From Methylobacillus methanolivorans (GTDB lineage Bacteria; Pseudomonadota; Gammaproteobacteria; Burkholderiales; Methylophilaceae), in the NCBI RefSeq assembly GCF_020531845.1, contig NZ_JAJAVF010000004.1, positions 538,045 to 602,044 of the forward strand: DNA of 64,000 nucleotides, read 5' to 3'. Each line of letters opens with the position of its first letter. Position 1 is the stretch's first letter. Positions 26,729-35,257 of this stretch are shown in pieces. The notes beneath the pieces were generated by a model, which saw only the letters and a program-made list of their open reading frames with translations, did no database searches and was not told the origin of the DNA. The translations under genes and the position numbers were made by a program.

Positions 26729-28852
26729 ATGCTGGATTCTTCTCTCGTCACCCGTATTTTGTTCCAGGACTTTGCCTCCTGGTCGATTACGCTGTTTTAT
26801 CTACTGGGCTATACCGCCATTGGCGTGTTCATGCACGGTGTTTATGTGCAGGTGCGCAAATACAGGCGCGGCAAGCCATTTGCCATGGCCAGCCTGAAGG
26901 CAGGCGTGCAGCGCATGTTGAAAGACCTGTCCAGTCATCGCACCCTGGTGCGCCGTGATCGCTCTGCTGGGCGCGCTCATGGCCTGATTTTTTTCGGCTT
27001 CGTGCTGCTGTTTATCGGCACTGCTACCATCACCCTGGAATACGACATCCTGGCACCTTTATTCGGCTGGCGCTTCTGGCATGGTGATTTCTACCTGTGG
27101 TTTTCCCTCGTGCTAGACCTGGCTGGCGTCGGCCTGATTGCCGGCCTGCTGTTCATGATGGTGCGCCGCGGCTGGATCAAGCCGCCCAAGCTGGACTATG
27201 CCCGTCCAGACCGCAGCCCGGAAGACCCGGATTACAACCGTAGTGACTACAAGCGCGAGGATTGGGCTTTTCTCTGGACCCTGATCATCATCGGTATTAC
27301 CGGCTATGTGCTGGAAGCCGTGCGCCTGGTGTGGTTGGCGGATCAGCCTGAGGTCTGGTCAGTGCGTTTTTGGTCACCGGTGGGCGCTGTGCTCGCCCAT
27401 GGCATGCAGGGGCTGGGCATGGGTGCGGATGCCGCCGCCATGCTCCGTAGCGGCCTGTGGTGGTTCCATGGATTGCTGGCGCTGACGTTCATCGCTTTGA
27501 TTCCCTACAGCAAGGTCAAGCATATCTTCACCGCGCCGACCTCACTCATGCTGCGCGACCCCCTGGCTGGCCGTCGCCTGCCCAAGGTGCCAGAAGAGCA
27601 AAAAAGCGCGGGCTACCAATACATCACCGATTTCAAGTGGAAGGAGCTCTTGCACCTGGATGCCTGCACCAAGTGTGGCCGCTGCCATGAGGCCTGCCCT
27701 GCCAATGCTGTGAGTGCGCCGCTGTCGCCGCGCGACGTGATCCTCTCGCTGCGGGAGTTTGCCAACCAGGCACTGGAGGCCAAGACCCTGCCAGAAGAGG
27801 CCAAGCTGGACGTGCATGGCAAGGGGCCAGGGCAAGTGTTCATGGAAACCTTATGGTCTTGCCGCACCTGCCTGGCCTGTGTCGAAATCTGCCCGGTGGC
27901 TGTGGAGCATGTGCCCATCATCGTGCAGATGCGCCGCAAGCTGGTGGAGGACGGCAATATGGAGCCGTTGCTGGAGAAAACCCTGCAAACCATCCATAAG
28001 ACCGGCAATTCATTTGGCGAATCCAAGCGCAAGCGTGCCTCCTGGGCCAAGGACTTACCTTTCACCATCAAGGATGCGCGCAAGGAGCTGGTAGACCTGC
28101 TGTGGTTCGTCGGCGACTATGCCTCGTTCGACCCGCGCAACCAGAAAGTCACCCGCGGCTTCGCCAGGTTGATGAATCAGGCCGGGGTTGATTTCGGCCT
28201 GCTGTTCGAGGGCGAGCTTAATGCCGGCAACGACGTGCGCCGTGTTGGCGAGGAGGGGCTGTATGAGTTTCTTGCCACTGCCAATATCACTTCGCTAGCT
28301 GATTGCGAATTCAATTCCGTAGTGACGACGGACCCGCATTCCTACAACACCATCCGCAATGAATACCCGGATTTTGGTGGCGAGTTCGAGATACAGCATT
28401 ACACCACGCTGGTGCGCGAGCTATTGCAACAAGGCCGCTTGCGCTTGCGCAAGACGCTGGATTGTCGCGTGACTTTCCACGACCCTTGTCACCTAGGGCG
28501 TTACAACCGCGGTTTTGATGCCCCGCGCGACATTTTGCAGATGCTGGGCTGCGAACTGGTGGAAATGGAGCGCAACCGCGACAACTCTTTCTGTTGTGGC
28601 GCTGGTGGTGGCCGGATCTGGATTCCTGATCCGCCGGGCACGGAAAAGCCATCGCAGAACCGCATGCATGAGGCAGCACGCATTGAGGGCTTGCAAGTGT
28701 TTGTGGTGTCTTGCCCCAAGGATCTCACCATGTATGAGGATGCGCTGAAAACTGCTGGTTATGAAGGTAAATTCGTTGTGCGCGAACTGATCGAGTTGAT
28801 AGAAGAATGTGTGGAGTACGATGAGCCAGCTGCATTATCTCTGCAAGCCTGA
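26729..28852 (+). CDS. membrane-bound Fe-S/CCG-domain oxidoreductase, probable ETF:quinone reductase
   Basis: This 707-residue protein starts MLDSSLVTRIL; an in-frame ATG at 26633 would overlap tmd and is rejected. The N-terminal third has about six membrane helices of the NarI/HdrE cytochrome-b-like type with several His. Two ferredoxin-type 4Fe-4S motifs follow (CTKCGRCHEACPA, Cys313/316/319/323, and CRTCLACVEICPV, Cys378/381/384/388), and then a CCG domain of the heterodisulfide-reductase/GlpC type (FHDPCHLGRYN; FCCGAGGGRIW, Cys622-623). This architecture matches membrane ETF:menaquinone-oxidoreductase-type proteins found beside etf genes in other bacteria. Between tmd and etfBA, it should take electrons from reduced ETF to the quinone pool in place of the flavoprotein ETF-QO. 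No biochemical proof is visible. Confidence 0.85.
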   Translation: MLDSSLVTRILFQDFASWSITLFYLLGYTAIGVFMHGVYVQVRKYRRGKPFAMASLKAGVQRMLKDLSSHRTLVRRDRSAGRAHGLIFFGFVLLFIGTATITLEYDILAPLFGWRFWHGDFYLWFSLVLDLAGVGLIAGLLFMMVRRGWIKPPKLDYARPDRSPEDPDYNRSDYKREDWAFLWTLIIIGITGYVLEAVRLVWLADQPEVWSVRFWSPVGAVLAHGMQGLGMGADAAAMLRSGLWWFHGLLALTFIALIPYSKVKHIFTAPTSLMLRDPLAGRRLPKVPEEQKSAGYQYITDFKWKELLHLDACTKCGRCHEACPANAVSAPLSPRDVILSLREFANQALEAKTLPEEAKLDVHGKGPGQVFMETLWSCRTCLACVEICPVAVEHVPIIVQMRRKLVEDGNMEPLLEKTLQTIHKTGNSFGESKRKRASWAKDLPFTIKDARKELVDLLWFVGDYASFDPRNQKVTRGFARLMNQAGVDFGLLFEGELNAGNDVRRVGEEGLYEFLATANITSLADCEFNSVVTTDPHSYNTIRNEYPDFGGEFEIQHYTTLVRELLQQGRLRLRKTLDCRVTFHDPCHLGRYNRGFDAPRDILQMLGCELVEMERNRDNSFCCGAGGGRIWIPDPPGTEKPSQNRMHEAARIEGLQVFVVSCPKDLTMYEDALKTAGYEGKFVVRELIELIEECVEYDEPAALSLQA

Positions 28853-30251
28853 GGCCATGGTGCCCGCGACGCTGCCTGAGCTGGTGCAGCATGTGCTGGC
28901 GGGCGATGACTTTCATGCGGCTGTGGCGTTGTACCCCGTGGCTAATTCATTGGGGGCACGCATTTTCTCTACACGTCGCGATGTGTTGATGCTGGCGCGC
29001 TGGGAATATACGCCTGCGGAAGTATTGGATGCCTTGTCACAACTACCTCACATGCCGTTGACCCGGCGCGTGGTCAGGCATCGCAATACCGCAGGCGAAA
29101 CCTTGTCCCAGCATTATTCATCGCAACAAGACCCAGCATTGCCCGGCCTGCTGGCCCAACATCCTCATGCACCGCAGGCATTGCTGTTGCGCATGGCATC
29201 GGAAGAGCAAGACCACGTGGTACTCAAGTGCCTGGTGCGTAACCAGCATACGCCAGCGCAGGCGCTGGAGAGATTGCATCAGCGCTTTCCTGGTAGCTTC
29301 GACAAGGAGCTGTCCATGCATCCTGCAGCATCTGCCGGGATGCTGGCTGATATCTATGCCGCGCATACCGATACTGCGAGTGGTACGGTGGTGAGGGCAG
29401 CGATCATTGCCAATCCCCATTGTCCACGGGCTTGTCTAGAGCTGGCCGCGCATGCGCATGAACGCCTGTTATTGCGTGCAGTAGCCAAGCGTCCGGAACT
29501 GTCGGTGGCCCGCATACGTAAACTGGCCGGTTATCCAGACAATGCAGTGCGTGCCGCGATTGCCGCACATCCGGCCTTGCCAGCAGCGCTGGTGGCCAAG
29601 CTTGCACAAGATACCTCAGATGCCGTGCGCCGTGCCATTGCCAGTCGCCCTGATCTTACCCCTGACTGCATGGGACAACTGGCACAGGATACAGACTCCT
29701 GGGTCAGACAATGGCTGGCGCGTAACCCGGTTGTCAGCCATGAGCTGCTGAACAAGCTGGCGCTAGATATTGACGAGGATGTGCGCCGCGCCGTGGCGCG
29801 CAACCCGCAATGCCCGGTCATGCTGTTGAAAACACTGGCTCATGACGCTCGTAGTTGGGTGCGTTCCGCAGTGGCGTATCAGGCTGCGGCTACCACTTCC
29901 ATGCTGGTCAGGATGGCGGGTGATAGTGCGGTGGACGTGTTGGCAGGCGTTGCAGTGAATATGCACACTCCGCAGCCTATATTGCGCAAGCTTGCGCATG
30001 CGGACGACATGGATATCCGGCGCGGCGTCATCCTCAATCCCCAGGCAACCCGCAATACCTTGTTGCCCTTGCTGGAAGACCCTTATTACCTTCATCGCCT
30101 GATGCTGGTGTCCTGTCCTCAACTGACTGTGCAGGACAAATGGGGCTTGCGGGATGACCCGGATTACCGGGTGCGGTTTGCGTTGTATCAATGGCTGGCG
30201 ACAAGATTAATCAGTGCCACCCATCCATCCTATTTTGACAGGAGGTTGTAA
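28821..30251 (+). CDS. LRV/HEAT-like repeat protein of the tmd-etf operon
   Basis: This 476-residue soluble protein is built of about 24-residue repeats such as DTSDAVRRAIASRPDLTP, DIDEDVRRAVARNPQCPV and DARSWVRSAVAYQ, most regular from about 230 to 420. These fit leucine-rich-repeat-variant (LRV) or HEAT-like solenoids. The start at ATG 28821 has GGAG in front; ATG 28809 is possible. It overlaps the Fe-S gene by 32 bases, and its stop overlaps the etfB start (TAATG), so it is tightly coupled. The Azotobacter LRV protein carries an N-terminal 4Fe-4S cluster, but I see no clustered cysteines here. Tight operon placement suggests assembly or scaffolding of the ETF or Fe-S complex; that is inference. 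Confidence 0.8.
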   Translation: MSQLHYLCKPEAMVPATLPELVQHVLAGDDFHAAVALYPVANSLGARIFSTRRDVLMLARWEYTPAEVLDALSQLPHMPLTRRVVRHRNTAGETLSQHYSSQQDPALPGLLAQHPHAPQALLLRMASEEQDHVVLKCLVRNQHTPAQALERLHQRFPGSFDKELSMHPAASAGMLADIYAAHTDTASGTVVRAAIIANPHCPRACLELAAHAHERLLLRAVAKRPELSVARIRKLAGYPDNAVRAAIAAHPALPAALVAKLAQDTSDAVRRAIASRPDLTPDCMGQLAQDTDSWVRQWLARNPVVSHELLNKLALDIDEDVRRAVARNPQCPVMLLKTLAHDARSWVRSAVAYQAAATTSMLVRMAGDSAVDVLAGVAVNMHTPQPILRKLAHADDMDIRRGVILNPQATRNTLLPLLEDPYYLHRLMLVSCPQLTVQDKWGLRDDPDYRVRFALYQWLATRLISATHPSYFDRRL

Positions 30252-31051
30252 TGAAGATCGTAGTAGCAGTGAAGCAAGTGGCCGCTCTGGAGGATGATTT
30301 TGAAATCCGTGACGATGGCCTGGATGTTGATGAGGATTTCCTGACCTATGACCTCAATGAATGGGACGACTATACCCTGGAAGAGGCCATGAAAATCAAG
30401 GAGGCTTCCAGTGAGCCCGTTGAGGTGATTGCAGTTTCCGTTGGCCCTGAGCGCGTGGAAGAAAGCTTGCGTAAATGCCTGGCCAAGGGTGCGGATCGTG
30501 CTATCCGTATCTGGGATGAAGCAATTGAAGGGTCAGACTCGATGGCCATAGGCCGCTTGCTGGCGCAGGTGGTAAAGCAGGAATCTCCAGCCCTGGTGTT
30601 TGCCGGGGTGCAATCATCGGATCAATCCCACGCTTCTACTGGCATGGCACTGGCAGCAGCGCTGGATTGGCCGCATGCGGCCGTGGTGGCTGACCTGGCA
30701 TACCAGCCCGGTGCCAGCGTGGCGCGCGTCAAGCGCGAACTGGAGGCCGGGATGCTGCAGGAAGTGGAAATTGATTTACCTGCGGTCATGACCCTGCAGC
30801 TGGGTATCAACAAGCCGCGCTATGCCTCACTGCGCGGTATCAAGCAGGCGGCAGCCAAGCCGATTGAAACCCTGTCATTGAACGATGTGGGATTGGCTAC
30901 AGATGCAGTAGGTGAGGGTGCCGCCTTGTCACGTGTGTTGCGCATGGAAGTACCAATCAAGGGCCGGGCGCAAATGATAGAAGGCACAGTGGCAGAGCAG
31001 GCAGCTAGGTTGATTGAAATCATCAATGAGTACAAAGGGGTGGCAGCATGA
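30251..31051 (+). CDS. etfB: electron transfer flavoprotein beta subunit
   Basis: This 266-residue protein begins MKIVVAVKQVAALEDDFEI and contains DLNEWDDYTLEEAMKIKE, the AMP-binding region VFAGVQSSDQSHASTG, and the partner-docking loop NKPRYASLRGIKQAA. Its sequence closely follows the beta subunit that accepts electrons from trimethylamine dehydrogenase in Methylophilus. ETF takes single electrons from the 4Fe-4S centre of the dehydrogenase and hands them to a membrane quinone reductase. The gene overlaps the LRV gene by one base and etfA by 4 bases. Because it sits in the tmd operon it is probably the dedicated ETF for methylated amines, not the one for fatty-acid oxidation. Confidence 0.96.
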   Translation: MKIVVAVKQVAALEDDFEIRDDGLDVDEDFLTYDLNEWDDYTLEEAMKIKEASSEPVEVIAVSVGPERVEESLRKCLAKGADRAIRIWDEAIEGSDSMAIGRLLAQVVKQESPALVFAGVQSSDQSHASTGMALAAALDWPHAAVVADLAYQPGASVARVKRELEAGMLQEVEIDLPAVMTLQLGINKPRYASLRGIKQAAAKPIETLSLNDVGLATDAVGEGAALSRVLRMEVPIKGRAQMIEGTVAEQAARLIEIINEYKGVAA

Positions 31052-32010
31052 GCACGATATTGGTAGTGGCGGAACATAGGCGTGGCGAAATACGAGCGGT
31101 GACGCTGGAATTGATCACTGCGGCACAGCAACTGAAAACCTCGCCCGATGATCGTGTACTGGTAGCTCTGGTGGGAGCCAAGGCGGAGTTGCTGTCGACC
31201 CAGTTGCAGTGGGCGGGCGTGGAGGAAATTATCGCCTGCCAGACCAGTGTCGATGAGTTCGAGCCTGAGCTTGCCGAGCAAGCTGTAAGCCGGATCATCG
31301 AGTCGTATCAGCCTGCTGTTGTGTTGTTGCCACATAGTGTGGACTCACTTGGGTATGCAACAGCAGTGGCTGTGAAAGGTGACTTTGGTTATGCCACGGA
31401 TGTGTTCAAGCTCGCGTATGACAACGGTTCCTTGCAGGCAACACGTGGGGGCTATAACCAGAAAGTGAATGTAGAGGTAGATTTTCCTGGCAAGGCGTGT
31501 GTGTTGCTCACACTACGCAGCGGTGTGTTCAAGCCGGTAGAAGAGGTTGCGGCTCCCAAGTTGAGCGTAGAAAATTGCACCGCGCTGACTGCACGTAGCC
31601 GACCATTGGGCTTTATCGAGCCTGCCAATGATGGCGATGTGGATATCACCACTTCCGATTTCATCGTCTCGATAGGCAGAGGCATTGGCGAAGAAGTCAA
31701 CGTGGAAGACTTCCGTGAGTTGGCCGATGAGTTGGACGCCACGCTGTGCTGTTCACGCCCGATCGCCGATGCCGGATGGCTACCAAAATCGCGCCAAGTG
31801 GGGCAATCTGGCAAGGTTGTGAGTGCTTGCAAACTTTATGTGGCGATGGGGATTTCCGGTTCCATTCAGCATATGGCAGGTATGAAGCATGTCGGTAGCA
31901 TCGTTGCGGTGAATACCGACCCTGGAGCTTCGATTTTTACCATCGCCAAGTATGGCATTGTTGGTGATATTTTCGACATTCACGAGGCGCTGATGGAGCA
32001 ACTGGCCTGA
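31048..32010 (+). CDS. etfA: electron transfer flavoprotein alpha subunit
   Basis: This 320-residue protein has the N-terminal ETF domain (STILVVAEHRRGEIRAVTLE) and the C-terminal FAD-binding domain with SIGRGIG, SRPIADAGWLPKSRQVGQSG, KLYVAMGISGSIQHMAGM and VAVNTDPGASIF. All usual FAD contacts (Arg/Ser of SRPIAD, Gln of RQVGQSG, His of IQHMAGM) are present. It overlaps etfB (ATGA), which gives equal synthesis of the two subunits. It is the last gene of the tmd electron-transfer operon; a perfect hairpin follows 9 bases after the stop. Confidence 0.96.
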   Translation: MSTILVVAEHRRGEIRAVTLELITAAQQLKTSPDDRVLVALVGAKAELLSTQLQWAGVEEIIACQTSVDEFEPELAEQAVSRIIESYQPAVVLLPHSVDSLGYATAVAVKGDFGYATDVFKLAYDNGSLQATRGGYNQKVNVEVDFPGKACVLLTLRSGVFKPVEEVAAPKLSVENCTALTARSRPLGFIEPANDGDVDITTSDFIVSIGRGIGEEVNVEDFRELADELDATLCCSRPIADAGWLPKSRQVGQSGKVVSACKLYVAMGISGSIQHMAGMKHVGSIVAVNTDPGASIFTIAKYGIVGDIFDIHEALMEQLA

Positions 32011-32019
32011 TGCAGGTAC

Positions 32020-32049
32020 GAGTCGTTGCGGCGATCATCGCAACGACTC
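32020..32049. terminator. bidirectional hairpin between etfA and the ABC operon
   Basis: GAGTCGTTGCG-GCGATCAT-CGCAACGACTC is a perfect 11-bp stem between convergent genes. T runs are short (AAGTTT on the plus side), so it may act in both directions with modest strength. Confidence 0.7.
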
Positions 32050-32076
32050 AAGTTTGCCTGCATGTCACAGGTGTCT

Positions 32077-33492
32077 TTATACCACTGGTGAAATCTGCAA
32101 TTGGCGCTGCATGGTGTGTTGCGCCAGGGCGCGGTCGTGTGTCACCAGTAAGATGGCGCAATCACGTTCCGCCGCAGATTCCAGCAGCAACTGCATGGTG
32201 ATTTGCTGGCTGATGGGGTCCAGCCTGGAAGTCGGCTCATCCGCAAAAATCAGTGCTGGGGATAGCATCAGGATGCGTGCCAGTGCCAGTCTTTGCAGCT
32301 CTCCCCCGGATACCTGGCTGGGCAGGCGTTCAAGCAGTGCGGCATCAAGGCCCAGTCGGTCAAGCAACATCGGTAGTTCGGCTGGATTAAGGCCCTGCTG
32401 CTTGATCAGGTCGGCAAATGCCTGCTTGAGTGGCAGCCTCGGGGCAAATGCCGACACCGGGTCTTGATACAATTTTTGCAGCTTGATCTGAGCGAGGCCA
32501 CTGGCGCGTGTCACCAGGCCGCTATCCGGTTTTACCAACCCCAATAGCATATTGCCCAGCGTGGTTTTACCAGCTCCACTCGGGCCATTGATGGCAATGC
32601 GCTCACCAGCATGGATGGTAATGTCCAGTTCTTTGAACAACGTATGATCGCCAAAGCGTTTACTCAAGCCTTGCCCGGAGAGGATGGCAGTGCCGGTGGC
32701 GGGTGCGGATAACGGTAGCTGCCAGTGTTCTGGGTCTGCCGCCAGCAATGCCTGCGTGTAGGCATGTTTTGGTGTTTGCAGCACGCTAGTGGCAGTGCCC
32801 TGTTCCAGTACCGCGCTTTCCTTCATGACCATCACCTCGCCGCCCAGGCTGCGGGCTACATGCAGGTCATGCGTGATGGTGAGCACGCTGCCGCCTTGGG
32901 CTATGAATGTGTGCAGGATATCCAGCAGGCTGGCACGCGCCTCTTCGTCCAGGCCTTTGGTTGGTTCATCCAGGATCACGATGGGGGCACCGCCTGCACG
33001 CGTGGCGGCAAAGGCAACGCGCTGTGCCATCCCGCCAGATAGCATAAAGGGATAGCGCTGGGCACCGGTATTGACGCCTAGCGCCTGCAAGTCTGCACGG
33101 GCGTTGGCCATGGCTTGGGCACGACTTAGGCCAGGCCGTGCGATCAATTGATAGGATTCAGCGACTTGTCGGTCTGCAGGCATGGTGGGGTCAAGCGCCA
33201 GCCAGGGCTCCTGCGGCAGTAGCGCCAGTGAGTGTCCCCACCAGGGGCGCCGCAGCTCGGCGTTGGTTGATGCCGTGGATGCATTGCCCAGCCTGATTTG
33301 GCCTGTGGAGTTAAGCGCCGGGGCCAGTGTGCCCATGATGGCCTGCACCAGCAGCGACTTGCCAGAGCCGCTTTCACCGATGATCGTGAGCGCAGCACCT
33401 GGTGCCAATGTAAAGCTGCATGGTTGCACCAGGCTATTGCCATAGCGGTCTGTGACGGCGAGGTCTGTCACCTGTAATTCATGCCGGCTCAT
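32077..33492 (-). CDS. fused double ATPase of a peptide/nickel-type ABC importer
   Basis: This 471-residue protein carries two complete ABC domains in one chain (DppD plus DppF equivalents). The first has GESGSGKSLL (39-48), LSGGMAQRVA and VILDEPTKGLD; the second has GPSGAGKTTL, VSGGELQRLA and LIFADEPTSRLD. The start MSRHEL at 33492 has a perfect AAGGAGG and overlaps the permease stop (ATGA). A longer frame to 33573 lies inside the permease gene and is rejected. It powers the two permeases encoded upstream. With the binding protein and the TonB receptor it forms a full outer-to-inner membrane uptake route; the cargo is probably a metal chelate or a peptide. Confidence 0.92.
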   Translation of the reverse strand: MSRHELQVTDLAVTDRYGNSLVQPCSFTLAPGAALTIIGESGSGKSLLVQAIMGTLAPALNSTGQIRLGNASTASTNAELRRPWWGHSLALLPQEPWLALDPTMPADRQVAESYQLIARPGLSRAQAMANARADLQALGVNTGAQRYPFMLSGGMAQRVAFAATRAGGAPIVILDEPTKGLDEEARASLLDILHTFIAQGGSVLTITHDLHVARSLGGEVMVMKESAVLEQGTATSVLQTPKHAYTQALLAADPEHWQLPLSAPATGTAILSGQGLSKRFGDHTLFKELDITIHAGERIAINGPSGAGKTTLGNMLLGLVKPDSGLVTRASGLAQIKLQKLYQDPVSAFAPRLPLKQAFADLIKQQGLNPAELPMLLDRLGLDAALLERLPSQVSGGELQRLALARILMLSPALIFADEPTSRLDPISQQITMQLLLESAAERDCAILLVTHDRALAQHTMQRQLQISPVV

Positions 33493-34289
33493 ATCGCCTC
33501 CTTCTTGCCGGATAGCAGTGCCAGCGACAGCATAATGAGCGCGAGTGTGATGACTGGTGCAGCAATCAGCCATGGTGCCTCTTGGTAATACGGGAATAGT
33601 TCTATCATCATGACACCGAGTTCGGGCGTCGGCGGGCGCAAGCCAACGCCAACAAATCCCAGTGCTGCCAGCGCGAGAATGGCGCTGGAAATGCCGAATA
33701 GCATGAGGGTGGCAATCATGGGTGCCAATTCAGGCAGCAAGTGCTTGCGTACGATATAGCTATTGCTAAATCCCAGCATGCGGGCAGATTCCACTGGGCT
33801 GCTCAGCAGCGTGGCCTTGATGCTGGCACGGCTGACGCGAAAATATTCTACCCATAAGGCAAATGAAAGCCCGAGATAAAGCGACCAGAATTCTCCCTGG
33901 GCAAACGCGGCAAACAACAATACGACCAGCAGCACAGGCAGGGTCATGACCGCATCTGCAATACTGGTGAGTGCTGCTTCAACCCACCCGCCACGCCACG
34001 CTGCAAGCAGCCCCAGGCTGATGCCGATGAGTGCGGCGGAAATCACGGAGACCAGTGCCAGGCCAAATGAGAGCTGCAAGGCATGTACCAACCTGGCCAG
34101 CATGCTGCGCCCCAGGTGGTCTGTACCCAGCCATTGCTGCCAGCTGGGCGCTAGCAACACATTGTCCAGGTTTTGCGAGATGGCGTCAGGCATGAGTAAG
34201 GGGCCCAGGATGGCAGCCAGTATGATCAGGGATAGCAAGCTGATGCCTGCGCGACGAGAGAGTGGGAGAGATTGCCAATAGTGCATCAT
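33489..34289 (-). CDS. ABC importer permease, DppC/NikC type
   Basis: This 266-residue protein has six predicted helices. It shows the N-terminal OppC-like start, HLGRSMLARLVHALQLSFGLALV, and the coupling EAA loop VESARMLGFSNSYIVRKHLLPELAPMI that contacts the ATPase. FVGVGLRPPTPELGVMM is the family's periplasmic signature. Both ends overlap neighbouring genes by 4 bases (ATGA), showing one tightly coupled operon. It pairs with the DppB-type permease to form the channel. The cargo cannot be separated between peptide, nickel and opine-type metallophore by sequence reading alone. Confidence 0.92.
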   Translation of the reverse strand: MMHYWQSLPLSRRAGISLLSLIILAAILGPLLMPDAISQNLDNVLLAPSWQQWLGTDHLGRSMLARLVHALQLSFGLALVSVISAALIGISLGLLAAWRGGWVEAALTSIADAVMTLPVLLVVLLFAAFAQGEFWSLYLGLSFALWVEYFRVSRASIKATLLSSPVESARMLGFSNSYIVRKHLLPELAPMIATLMLFGISSAILALAALGFVGVGLRPPTPELGVMMIELFPYYQEAPWLIAAPVITLALIMLSLALLSGKKEAI

Positions 34290-35257
34290 GCCGCCACCTT
34301 GTGTTGTGCTATGTAACGCTGGCGTGGGTCTGCCAGCACGCAGGCCATATCCACCAGGGTGTTGCAGAACACAAACAGTAAGCCCATCACAATCGCTGTG
34401 CCCTGGATCATGGGAATATCGCGCCCGAAGACGGCGTGGGCCAGGGCATGGCCGATACCAGGCCAGGCAAACAGGCTTTCAATCACGATCACGCCTTCCA
34501 TCAGGAAGATCAGCTGCACGCCCAGATAGGCAATCACCGGTACTGCTGCATTGCGGATGCCGTGGCGTAGCAGGGCTTGCAGGTCGGTGAGGCCCTTGCT
34601 ACGTGCAAACTGGAAATAGGCCGAGCCGCGCACGGCGACCATGGCATCGCGTGCCACGCGGGAGGATACGGCGGCCAGGCTCAGCGCCAGGGTCAAGGCG
34701 GGTAACAGTAGCCCGCCATGTTCATGGCTGGCACTGGCGGCGTTGGTGAGCCCAAGCTGACTGGACATCAGCAAAATCAGCAGGATGCCAAGCAGGAAAG
34801 GCGGCAATGCGCGCAGGGCGAGTGAGCATCCCATGGTGATCCTGTCTAGCCATCCACCGGAATGGAGGCCGGACAACAGCCCGATTGGTAACGCAATGAC
34901 TACTGAGAGCAGCAGTGCAGCCAGCGCCAGGACTAGTGTGTGACCAAATTGCACGCGGATTTCCTCGATGACTGGGGCGCTGGTGATGTAGGAATTGCCC
35001 AAGTCAAGGTGCAGCAATGCTTGCCAGTGCATGAGCAGGCCTTGCCATATCGGCCTGTCCAACCCCAGTTCGATGCGCACGGCATCAGCAGCGGCAGCCG
35101 TGACCATGTCGTAACCATAACGTCCTGCGGCAATGCGGAAGGCAAGATCACCTGACAGGTGATGCATCAGGAAGAACGATAGTGTGCTGACCAGCAGGGC
35201 GACCAATAAGGCCTGCATCAAGCGGCGTAGTAATAATAGGCTAATGGTATGGATCAT
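34286..35257 (-). CDS. ABC importer permease, DppB/NikB type
   Basis: This 323-residue protein has the typical N-terminal helix (LLLLRRLMQALLVALLVSTLSFFLMH), the periplasmic loop with RIELGLDRPIWQGLLMHW, and the coupling loop FQFARSKGLTDLQALLRHGIRNAAVPVIAYLG. It ends VLADPRQRY, as in DppB/NikB proteins. The start MIHTIS at 35257 overlaps the binding-protein stop; the open frame to 35371 is inside the upstream gene and is rejected. It forms the translocation pore with the preceding DppC-type permease. Confidence 0.92.
   Translation of the reverse strand: MIHTISLLLLRRLMQALLVALLVSTLSFFLMHHLSGDLAFRIAAGRYGYDMVTAAAADAVRIELGLDRPIWQGLLMHWQALLHLDLGNSYITSAPVIEEIRVQFGHTLVLALAALLLSVVIALPIGLLSGLHSGGWLDRITMGCSLALRALPPFLLGILLILLMSSQLGLTNAASASHEHGGLLLPALTLALSLAAVSSRVARDAMVAVRGSAYFQFARSKGLTDLQALLRHGIRNAAVPVIAYLGVQLIFLMEGVIVIESLFAWPGIGHALAHAVFGRDIPMIQGTAIVMGLLFVFCNTLVDMACVLADPRQRYIAQHKVAA

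Noticed and set aside
28821..29100. N-terminal 4Fe-4S cluster in the LRV protein, as in Azotobacter
   Set aside because: No clustered cysteines are found in the N-terminal part.
33493..33573. Longer start for the fused ABC ATPase
   Set aside because: It lies inside the permease gene, while ATG 33492 has a perfect AAGGAGG ribosome site.
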